From: Ilex aquifolium
Lineage: Eukaryota; Streptophyta; Magnoliopsida; Aquifoliales; Aquifoliaceae
DNA: 64,000 bases
Assembly: GCA_951799425.1 (NCBI GenBank)
Contig: OX637409.1
Coordinates: forward strand, 14,578,960 to 14,642,959
Direction: 5' to 3'
The position numbers were made by a program, and so were the translations under genes. Below are positions 1 to 9,500 of the stretch, piece after piece. Position 1 is the first letter of the stretch. Every line of letters begins with the position of its first letter. Below the pieces are notes generated by a model. It was not told where the DNA came from, searched no databases, and saw only the letters and a list, made by a program, of their open reading frames with translations.

Positions 1-797
1 CTATATCGCTCCCAACACTGATAGAATTGTTCATTGGGTTTTTCAGAAAAGTTTTGAATGTCTTTTTTCAATGAAGTGGTTCTATGAACCGGAAAAAACT
101 TTTTCAAAAAGAATGAAACTATATGATCCCAAGATAGCATGGTCCGAGGTCCCATGGAATCAAACCAAATCTTTGCCTTACCCTCCAAGGAAAAAGAGAA
201 AAGTTTCATCCTTGCAATCTCTTCCATGTTGTAATTTGGGATAAAGGTTGCAACTATTTCCTCATAAGACTTTAGATGACTATAAGGGTTTTCCTTCTCA
301 ACCCCATGGAATTTAGGGAGTAGTTGCAACATCCATGGTTTGATTACAAAGAGATGTGCTTGGACAGGAAGGACAAGGCATGATGGTGTGGAGCTACGGG
401 TCGGTTGAAGGAACTCCCGCATTGTCCTTGGTGGAGGGTCAAGTTGGATGTTCCCTTCATTCCTAGGTGGGGGAAATTGCACTCGTGGGTTGGGCATCCT
501 AGGTTGTTGGAATCCCCCACCCATTTGCCTATTCGGGTTAGCATCCTCATTATCAAAAGCATCGGGAGGGGGATATTGCATTCTTGGGTTAGGCATCCTA
601 TTTTCGGGTAACCCCCCACCCCTTTGAGCATTTGGATTCACCCCGACATTGTCAAAATTTCCACCCCCTTGGATGTTTGGGTTGACATCCACATTTTCGA
701 AATTGTCACCCGCATCCTCGGGTGGGTCTTGGTCGATGTTCATGTTGGGGCCTAAGGGTTGTCTAACTAATCGGTGATAGTCGTCCCTTCCCCACAT
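1..797 (-). CDS. Athila-type Ty3/gypsy gag, partial (runs off the window)
   Basis: On the minus strand an ORF opens with ATG at 797 and stays open to the window edge (265 codons plus 2 nt), so its C-terminus is missing. The first ~110 residues are rich in Asn, Pro and Gly with internal repeats (MPNPR occurs twice, once followed by MQYPPP and once by VQFPPP). After that comes the classic plant retrotransposon gag core: LLPKFHGVEKENPYSHLK, then KLFSFSLEGKAKIWFDSM and NEQFYQCWERY. This pattern is typical of Athila gag proteins, which form the virus-like particle. The start was chosen because it is the first ATG after the primer site and LTR. The lack of stops or frameshifts suggests a fairly young insertion. 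I can see gag only; pol lies outside the window. Confidence 0.85.
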   Translation of the reverse strand, partial: MWGRDDYHRLVRQPLGPNMNIDQDPPEDAGDNFENVDVNPNIQGGGNFDNVGVNPNAQRGGGLPENRMPNPRMQYPPPDAFDNEDANPNRQMGGGFQQPRMPNPRVQFPPPRNEGNIQLDPPPRTMREFLQPTRSSTPSCLVLPVQAHLFVIKPWMLQLLPKFHGVEKENPYSHLKSYEEIVATFIPNYNMEEIARMKLFSFSLEGKAKIWFDSMGPRTMLSWDHIVSFFLKKFFPVHRTTSLKKDIQNFSEKPNEQFYQCWERY

Positions 798-935
798 GCA
801 ACAAGATATCTATAAAAATGAAATTGTAAACAAACAAGAATATATACACGAAACAACGTACCTCAGCCCGTGATGAAGATCACGGGACTTACCTCCGTTG
901 TTCGGAAATCACTTCCTTGATTTGACACTAGCCTT

Positions 936-952
936 CCCCGGCAACGGCGCCA
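936..952 (-). other. Primer-binding site complementary to tRNA-Asp
   Basis: The plus strand reads CCCCGGCAACGGCGCCA, which equals the 3' end of plant tRNA-Asp as I know it. On the minus strand this is the primer site for reverse transcription, 4 nt inside the LTR end at 957. A tRNA-Asp primer is characteristic of Athila elements and agrees with the gag. It also fixes the element's orientation and one LTR boundary. Confidence 0.85.
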
Positions 953-956
953 AAAA

Positions 957-2637
957 TGATTGAGCAAAAACAATCCTATTCCTAACCCTTTAACTACTAT
1001 CCTTCAAATGATGCAATGTATGAGCGGAAGGAAGGATTTCTCCCCCTTTGGGATAGTGTGAAAAGAAAGGGCAATAGGAAAGGGAAATGGGATGATGTAG
1101 ATATGGAATGTGTATGCACAAAAATGCTCCCCAATCGCAAGGAGACTTTCGTGAGTTTTGTTTTACTTGGAAAGTATTCCAAGGTCGATTCCACAGGGAA
1201 GGAAGTGAGCAAATGTGAAAGTGATTTAGTGCAAAAGAAAGTGTAAAATTCTTGTTGTTGGAAATTGTTTGGTGAAGTGTGTTTTGGTGAACTTAGAATG
1301 AGAGAACGAGCGTTGGCAATTCCAAGAGGTCCCTCCAATAGGTATACTATCTCAACTCAAATCACTCATCCGATTGAGCAAGAATGAACGGTTGATTCAC
1401 GGAAAGCCGAGGATGATGTTGGTGAATGCCTAAGCATAAACCGTGACTAGGCCTACGGTTTATCAAAGATTCACCAAATCATCCACCTTCAATCCGGTCA
1501 AACCGAACCATGGGACTCTAAAGGGAGGGTGTAGAGAGAGTTGAAATGGTATACCCAAATGAGGATTTCCCTTGGTCTTGCCAACAAAAAGTGTTTAGCT
1601 ACTCATACTTGGAATGGAAATAACTATGTAATAAAAGTGCATTGCAATTCTATGAACTTCTAAAGCTACAAAGTACAATAATTCATAAGCTACAAGAAAA
1701 TGCAATTAAAACCATTACATAGTTGTGAAAATGAAGAACTTTCATTCATTAATGGTAGAAAGTGGAAGAGAACATTAAACTAGTGTAAAGCATGAAATGA
1801 CTTACATTAATGGCATTAAAAGAAGTTCTAAAGAGTCTTAGAGAAGAATGCAAGACAATGTACTGGAAAAATAAGTGAAAATTACAACTTTCTCTCTCTA
1901 GAATCTACTATTCATTGTCTTCCTCGCCAGAGCTTCTCTCTCTAAAACTATCTAATGTAATAATGAAATCCTCCCTTGCAGGAGACTCTTCCTTTTCCAC
2001 AAACGTGCCTGCAGAGAGAAATGGGTCTACAGATGTGATATTCTTCATAGGGATGCAGCAGCCAGGGAAAGACAGGGGGTGGCAGAGCATGTCTGCACAC
2101 CCAGCACATCCCATCCTCCCTCTTCATTCAATGCCTACACTCCACAAGTCTAGAGGGGAGTGTGAATCATGATGAACAGTAAGGTGGGCGTGTCAGAGAA
2201 AAGCATGGAGGGGTCCACAAAACAGCTGAGCAGATCTGCAGAATTTGAGCACTTCAGGAAATCAGTACCGGTACTGGGTACCGGTACCATTTGGTACCGG
2301 TACCGAGTACCGGTACTGCGATTCCAGTAGGTTTTCAGTACCGGTACTGGGTACCGGTACCATTTGGTACCGGTACCGAGTACCGGTACTGTTATGCATC
2401 CTTTTCTGAATTTCTTGATTTCTTTGCTCCCGATCTATCCTCAAACTATCATTTCAACTCCTTTCATCTCAAGTGGTATGAGAGGGTCTTTAAAGGCCAC
2501 ATTTAGCTTCATTCCACTACAAAACAACAAATTGATGTTAAGACTTCAATCGTCATAACTTAGACAATTTAAAGCTCAAAAGTAAGTGAAATGAGTTGAT
2601 TAGCATCTTAAAAATATACAAAGTTGTGTGCTAATCA
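957..2637 (-). mobile_element. 5' LTR of the Athila-type element
   Basis: The LTR starts next to the primer site with TGATTGAGCA and ends with TGCTAATCA, which are near-perfect inverted termini of the TG...CA type. Its length of about 1.68 kb fits Athila LTRs, which are long. It is the 5' LTR because the PBS and gag lie to its left on the minus strand. The partner LTR is outside the window, so the target duplication cannot be checked (the right flank begins GGGAG). It holds no coding sequence. It contains the palindrome array at 2263-2391. Confidence 0.8.
2263..2391. repeat. Two 56-bp nested palindromes built from GTACCGGTAC
   Basis: Units at 2263-2318 and 2336-2391 are identical and separated by 17 bp. 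Each has four copies of the 10-bp palindrome GTACCGGTAC in the flanking order A..T, G..C, G..C, A..T, so each whole unit is itself an almost perfect inverted repeat centred on ATTT. Fully folded, a unit gives a long hairpin, and the four inner palindromes can also fold separately. Both strands read as Tyr-Arg or Val-Pro repeats, but this follows from the DNA repeat and is not a gene. Confidence 0.95.
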
Positions 2638-2639
2638 GG

Positions 2640-2690
2640 GAGCTCGGCGGAGACGAGCCTGCAACTTCAGAGGGACCCGGGGGTTTCTAG
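2640..2690 (+). pseudogene. Tail of a Tat-type antisense ORF, cut by the Athila LTR
   Basis: Immediately right of the Athila LTR, a 16-codon open tail (ELGGDEPATS..., ending GGF then TAG) points toward the integrase remnant. It sits where Tat-lineage elements carry an antisense gene ending tail-to-tail with pol. The element at 27757-37807 shows the same arrangement, with an antisense ORF ending at 31585. Identification rests on position and composition only. Confidence 0.4.
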
Positions 2691-2875
2691 CTGCTGTTTG
2701 TACTTCATTTGTGTAACCCTCCTTTTGTATGCCACAGGGGACGCAAAGCCCCTTTCTGTAATGAAAGTTGCTTATTTCCATGTTTGTACTTTTTAATTTC
2801 AAGTAACGAATCTCGGGGTCGTACCACCCCTAGGGACCTTGGCTCGTGTTAGTTTTAACTGGTTTAAAATTCAAC

Positions 2876-4196
2876 TCAACTGAAATATTTCTTCAAATTC
2901 GATACATTTCAAGGTTGGATTACATCGTTACCATCTAAATCCTGTAACTGGTACGCGTCTGTGCCCCCCACAACAATCACCTTATAAGGGCCTTCCCAAT
3001 TAGGGGCGAGCTTCCCATCAGCGGGTTCCCTAGAAGCGCCCATCACTTTCCGTAATATCAGGTCCCCCACTTGGTAAGTTCTTGTGCGAACCTTCTTCTG
3101 GTGTTGTCTTGACAGTTCCGCTTGGTACTTCGCCATTCTGATGGACGCAAGCTCCCTTCTCTCTTCGGCTAGGTTGAGTTCTGTGGCAAGCATCTGATCG
3201 TTGTCTCCCAATTCGAACGCTTGGCTCCATATGGTCGGGAGCCCCACTTCCAACGGGATAACAGCCTCAACTCCATACGTCATAGCATATGGCGTTTCTC
3301 CTGTCGATGCCCTCGGCGTGGTTCTATAGGCCCATAGCACGTTGAGTAGTTCCTCGGTCCACCTACCCTTTGCCTTTTCAAGCCTCTTTTTTATTCCAGC
3401 TAACACCGTCTTATTGGAAACCTCTGCTTGCCCATTGCTCTGGGGATAGGTCGGTGTGGAATAGTAATTGCGTATCCCAAACTCTGAACAGAACTCTCTG
3501 AAAGGGCCGCTATTGAATTGAGTTCCATTGTCTGAGATAATTGCTCGGGGGATTTCGAAATGAGTGATTATATTCTGCCATACGAATTTCTTTGTTTCTA
3601 TGTCCCGATTACGGCTCAAGGGTTCGGCCTCAATCCACTTAGTGAAGTAATCGGTAGCCACCAGTAAAAATTTCTTGCCCGAAGGGACCTTTGGAAGCGG
3701 TCCCACGATGTCGATCCCCCATTGGGAGAACGGCCAAGGACTTGTCAACGAGTTCAGATCCCCTGTCGGTTGTCGGATGATCAGGGTGAATTTCTGACAC
3801 TTGTCACACTTCCGAACGTAACTCTTGGCGTCTTTCTGCATGTATGGCCACCAATATCCTTGAGTCATTGCTCGATGTGGGAGGGACCTCCCTCCCGTGT
3901 GGATCCCGCACACCCCTTCATGGATTTCGTAGAGCAGCGGTTCCACCTTATCCTCGGGGACATAGAGCAGATGCGGTCCTGAGAAGGATCTCCTGTACAA
4001 CTGATAGTCGGCAGATATCCAGTACCTTGGAGCTTTGAGTTTAACCTTCCTGACTTCTTTGACGTCCTCGGGAAGGATTCCCTCCGTCAAGTATTTGGCT
4101 ATGGGTTCCATCCAACCCGAAGGCATTTGTATCTGAGTCGATAATACTTGCTCGGCTCCCGTTTCTTCTATTCTTGGCATCTCCAGATTTTCGACG
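2876..4196 (-). pseudogene. Tat-type Ty3/gypsy RNase H end plus integrase, 5'-truncated
   Basis: The minus strand encodes, in order, a short RNase H/linker remnant, an integrase zinc-binding region (HTGGRSLPHRA..., then KCDKCQKF), the integrase catalytic core (GIDIVGPLPK with the first Asp, IISDNGTQFNSG with the second, and PQSNGQAEVSNK with the Glu), and the C-terminal region ending in GPNWEGPYKV-like residues. The catalytic D-D-E residues are visible. Homology stops at about 4196, so reverse transcriptase and everything before it are gone. At 2909-2911 an in-frame TGA stands where the family normally has a conserved Trp, a few codons before the natural stop at 2876-2878. The element is dead but otherwise well preserved. 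Confidence 0.85.
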
Positions 4197-5950
4197 ATGA
4201 TACGCCATAAATCAAGTAAAAGAAAATTAGTACTAGAAGAACTCTTGGAATACACACTGTTTACTGTTTTATTTTTGGAGGGTAAGCCACTTGTATTAAC
4301 ACATCATGGATATACACCAATGGAATTCAAGACCTTCACCATTTATATGAATAATTCTTTAGAAAACCTAACATCTGGAGAGAGATTTGGCCATGATTCA
4401 GCGTACAATCATTTCTACTTTGGGAAACGTATCTGGAAGTTATTCAAGCTTGATACGACCTAAGAAAACCAAATAAAAATAAATAAAAAATCATTATTCT
4501 AGTGTAACTGAAGTATTTAGTGATAATGCTAGTATCTATAAGTTGTTTTTCCGAAGAAATGATCCCTCTAGAAAGGAAATAAGTTCCTGAAATATTTTTG
4601 CAAAATAAAATTGTATAAGACGATAACAATTGAAATATTTTTATAAAAAATCTAAAATAAAGAAGACGACAACAATCAAACAATTTATCAGAAAAATCGG
4701 TAATATTGAAAGAAAAATTCGTAACAAACTTGGTTCAAACTCTTGACTAATCAGCATCGATAACTGAAATATAAAACCTCAAAAAAAAAAAAAAAAAAAA
4801 ATTTGCTGGAGACGAAAAACTTCAAAAGCTTTTTCGAAACAAACTAGAATAATTAGTTTTTGAAAATTCAAACGGTTGAATATATCACAATAACTCTAAA
4901 AAAAATCTTTTCAAATATTTTCATATTTGAAAAAAGGAAACTGTGAATCAGTTATGCATAAATCAAGGTAGCGACAATTAGGCAATATTAAAAAAATAAA
5001 ATAAAAAACAGAAATGTGTATTTACTTACAAATATTTTACCATTTAAAGGACTTAATTGCTTACAAGATAAGCCGTGAACTTTTATTCAAATAAGACCTA
5101 AAAGGTGTACCCACAACTAATTTTCCCACTTATATATGATAATGGCACCGAAGACATTTATTTACATAAAATGTAATGCCTTTTATTTCACATCACGAGA
5201 ATAAAAACTGTATCTTTTAACTATTATGGATGCCTCAAATCACCATAATTCTAGATAAACCAAAGAAAAAAATCACAATAAGTCTTTCTTATATCATTAA
5301 AGAATTATTCAAATTTATCATATTTCCATTACGTAGATAGTGTTTGATAAATTAACTAAAAAGAGTTAAATTTTTCGAAACAATTCAAATCCTTCGTTAA
5401 TCAACAAAAATTAATTTTAAATATTCCTTGGTAGAAATATAACATATTTTAACTTGTGGTTTTTTTTTATATTAATAAAAAATTGTAAGATTAATATACA
5501 TTTTAATTATAAACGTATTTTAGATTTAAACTTATGTATTTTACTGGTTCTAATATAATTTCATCAAAAACTCGACAATCAGTGTTATTTGAATTTAAAT
5601 TTTTGATTTAATTTACGGAGTTAATGATGTGATTTTATTATAGCCATTTGATTAACGCTAAATTTTTATATTTAATGGAATTCACATCAATCCAATGACT
5701 GTACTAATGATCAACAAATTGTTAAAAGTTATTTAGGTTTGTATTGACAATTTCTTGAAATTTTAAGAATTAATTTAAAAGTATATTTCTCGAAGAATAA
5801 GAATATTCGGCTAAAAACGTCCGAACTATCGAATATGCGACGTCAAGTATGAAAACAGACTTAACCACCACCACCCTCAGCGTTCCAATAGCATTGCTCT
5901 GAGGGGCTATAATATCCTGTGACAACTCTCTCCGTCTAATCCCTTCGATG
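4197..5950. other. AT-rich intergenic DNA, no feature recognised
   Basis: The sequence is very AT-rich with many short homopolymers, including a poly(A) run ending near 4800. ORFs here are short and unconvincing. I see no transposon termini. Confidence 0.6.
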
Positions 5951-5954
5951 AAAA

Positions 5955-5994
5955 TTGACACGTGTCAAACGTACAACCAGTGCCCATAAATATC
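5955..5994 (+). promoter_or_regulatory. G-box palindrome and TATA-like box upstream of the PHT4;4-like gene
   Basis: TTGACACGTGTCAA (5955-5968) is a perfect 14-bp palindrome around the G-box core CACGTG, the site for bZIP and bHLH (for example PIF/HY5-type) factors. A TATA-like CATAAATATC lies at 5985-5994, about 90 bp before the ATG at 6083, which is a usual plant spacing. G-boxes are common in light-responsive plastid-protein genes; that this one acts so is inference. Confidence 0.5.
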
Positions 5995-6082
5995 TCTTCC
6001 TGGAAGCTTTAAAAATGGAAAAATCTGTGACATTCTCAATCCTACTGCGAAGTGGTGAACAGTGGTGGGATTCTCAAGCGCC

Positions 6083-6530
6083 ATGAATGCGAGGACCTTC
6101 CTCATCTCCTTCTACTCTCCACCGAAGCACCACAGTTCGCCGGACATTTCGGTTCCGAGAAAATTTTTCTACTCCGATTTCAACTCCAAAAGGCAAATAT
6201 TGCAGTTGCGAGTTTTTCATCTTGGACGGACCGGATTGTTTCGTGTTTCGCCGATAAATTTGGTTGTTGCCGATGGTTTGTCGCGTAGAGACATCGGGAA
6301 AGTGCGGGCGGACGTTAAGTCGGAGCCGTACGAGGTTGCTGAGTCGCCACCGGAATCGGTGGAGTTTGAGGATACTCTGGGCGACGTCGTATTGAGAGCT
6401 GAAGATGGAGACGGAGTGGTGGTTCCGTGGTGGGAACAGTTCCCCAAACGTTGGGTCATCGTGGTTCTTTGTTTCTCTGCTTTTCTCCTATGCAATATGG
6501 ATAGAGTAAGCTTCTTTACTTCATTCATCA

Positions 6531-6562
<32 letters not shown>

Positions 6563-9500
6563 TGTTTCTGTCTATCTTTAATTACCATAGAGTATAAAGT
6601 TCGCTGAATTTGTTAATTTGCCTTTGTAAATTTGTCTAACAATCAAGCTTAGCTGAGAAGTGGCAAGTTCATGTGATATAAAGGATTTAATGTGTTAGCC
6701 ATTCGCAGAAGCTGAACTTTTCAGTTTAGGAACTTTAAGCAGACTGTATTTGGCAGGTAAACATGAGCATTGCTATACTTCCAATGTCAGCGGAGTACAA
6801 TTGGAGTCCGTCAACCGTTGGTTTGATACAATCTTCATTTTTCTGGGGCTACCTTCTCACTCAGGTATCAAAAGGACACTTTCCTTATTTCATTGCTATA
6901 TTACTAGGCAAGTCATCCGTATTTTGCCGTTTATCATTACACACCTAAATTCCTATTATGACGTATTATAATTAGAGAATTTCATTTTTGGCAAATTTTC
7001 CAGATCAAATGACACGATTTATTATATCAAGTAAAATTCTCAAACACCTTACCTTTTTTTTATTTATAACTTCGTTTATCTTTCAACACGTTACAAATAT
7101 GAATGCCTCCTTGTCAATAATTAATGCGAGAAAAGCAGTGAAGAAAATGGAGCATTGGTATCTTTTGTTTGTTCTGAATGTATGCATTGTCTGAACTATT
7201 GGGGTACTCCTCTGTTTCTTAGCAATTTTGTTTTTAAAGTTGTCTTTAGCTTGCTGTATTTTGAATGTGCATCCATCAATGGATAAAGTTGCAATAAAAG
7301 GTTCTGCTCAGATTGCAGGAGGTATTTGGGCTGACACTGTTGGTGGGAAACTCGTCTTAGCCTTTGGTGTAATTTGGTGGTCTGTAGCTACAGCTCTCAC
7401 GCCAATAGCCGCCAGGATTGGGTTGCCTTTCTTACTTGTTGTTCGTGCTTTCATGGGGATTGGCGAGGTTCATTCTCTCATATTTCTTATCTTCATTTTC
7501 TTCCATCTATTTCAGTGAAACTTCTTTATTGCCATCCAGTTCTTCAAGAGTGATTTTATGAACAAATGAGGGTATCTTTATCCTGTTTAATTATGTTATC
7601 TACATACACTCAACTGGAACACAATCTTGTTTGCAATCAGACGGTCTTTCTTAACACCAGTCTCTGTGGTTCCCCCCTCCCCCTTCTGATGGGTTACTTG
7701 GGTTGTGTTCTCTTCCAGGGTGTGGCTATGCCAGCTATGAATAATCTTCTCTCAAAATGGGTTCCTGTGGCAGAGAGAAGTAGATCATTGGCACTGGTGT
7801 ACAGTGGAATGTACCTGGGATCCGTAACTGGTCTGGCATTTTCACCATTTTTAATACAGAAGTATGGCTGGCCATCAGTCTTTTACTCTTTTGGTTCTTT
7901 GGGCACTGTTTGGTTTGTAGTGTGGCTAAGTAAGGTAATTTCTAATCTGTTACAATTTTTCCAGTTATATTTCTGTTATGAATTTTCTGGAGCTTATTAT
8001 ATGATTGTCTTTTTAAGCAGCATGAGTATATCGTAACAAATATATGTGTCAAACCTTTTTGTTTCATCTGGAAGATTTTGCTGTAGGCACACAGCTCACC
8101 TCTGGAGGATCCTCAATTGCGGCCTGAAGAAAAGAAGCTGATTCTTGGCAACAGCGTATCCAACGAACCTGTTAAATCTATACCATGGAGATTAATCTTG
8201 TCAAAAGGACCTGTATGGGCCTTAATAGTGTCTCACTTCTGCCACAATTGGGGGACATTTATTCTTCTTACTTGGATGCCTACATACTATAACCAGGTAT
8301 GTAGTCTTTTCCGGAAAGTAACCAGGTGGTCTTTCCATTCACTGTGATTGTATGGGGTTCCTAAACTTTGAGGTGTGGCAAAAATTTGAAGTATTTATGT
8401 AATTTATGCAAACTATTAGCTGGTGATTGTTGGAATCTTCCAGGATTGTAAAAAATTTAACTTCTGTGTGATCTCTATGAATTATTAGCTGGTGATTGTT
8501 GGACTTTCTTAAGCTCCAAAAAATTTAATAAATACTTTGGTTGCTATATTGAAAAATCAAGTAAACCACTAATAAATATTAAACTTGAGGTACTGAGGAA
8601 ACATGTAGCAGTGCTATGCTAAATGTTGGAGCAGAAACAATACAAAATACTCTCTCTTTTCCCTTGATTACTTAGAGGTGAATCCCGTAAGAGACTCGAA
8701 TCTAGGAAAGTCATGTTGTAAGGAAATTTTTCAATAAGCAGTCACCCTAAGTTAGCTTAAAATTTTCTAAATGATAATCATTGCATGTGTCTCTACCCTA
8801 CAAGCATGTTTATTGGCATTTTTAACTTGTGGCTCAATTTCTACAATCGCCTGACTCATAGTTGGACATTAAAATCTGCAAGAGATGTGATCTTCTTTTT
8901 ATCACTCTCTGCTGGCAAACAAAGTGAAAACTGGCGAGTACATACAATCAAGGATCAAAATTTCGTTTCGGTGTATTGTTTCGGTCACTTAGGAAACGGA
9001 AATGTTTCGATGTGTTTTGGAAACATTTCGACTCGTTTCGAAAACAAAATGAAAAAAAATAAAAAATTTAAAAATTATTTTTTCAAAACATTGATCGAAA
9101 TATACCAAAATATGTTGAAACACCTTGAAACATTACGAAATAATTGTGCAAATGCATTGAAATATAATGAAACATTTCGAAACATTATGGAACACCTTGA
9201 AGTATTAGAATTTCGATTCCATCACTGATTCGTTTCGGTCTCCTTGAAAACGGAAACGTTTCGAATGTTTCGACCATTTCGAAACGATATTTTGATCATT
9301 GCATACAATGTCAAGGTATGATGCGAATATGTGCTACAATTTAGTATGATCACATAATGTAGTTGAAAAAGAAAAATGGTGGCCGCCATGAGCGTGTATT
9401 GATGGGAAAAATTACTTTTTAATGAATCCTGTCATAGGTCTTGAAGTTCAATCTCACAGAATCTGGGCTCTTCTGTGTATTGCCTTGGCTTACAATGGCT

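Noticed and set aside
1016..1338. Short ORFs inside the Athila LTR
   Set aside because: The sequence is non-coding LTR; both strands give short frames without domains.
2263..2391. CRISPR-like repeat-spacer-repeat
   Set aside because: Only two units with one 17-bp spacer, in a plant LTR; the repeats are palindromes and there are no cas genes.
2262..2558. ORFs reading Tyr-Arg and Val-Pro repeats
   Set aside because: They arise from the GTACCGGTAC palindrome array in an LTR on both strands and in several frames, so they are not genes.
8785..9228. 147-residue ORF in the PHT4;4 intron
   Set aside because: It runs through the hAT MITE and intron sequence; the spliced gene skips it.
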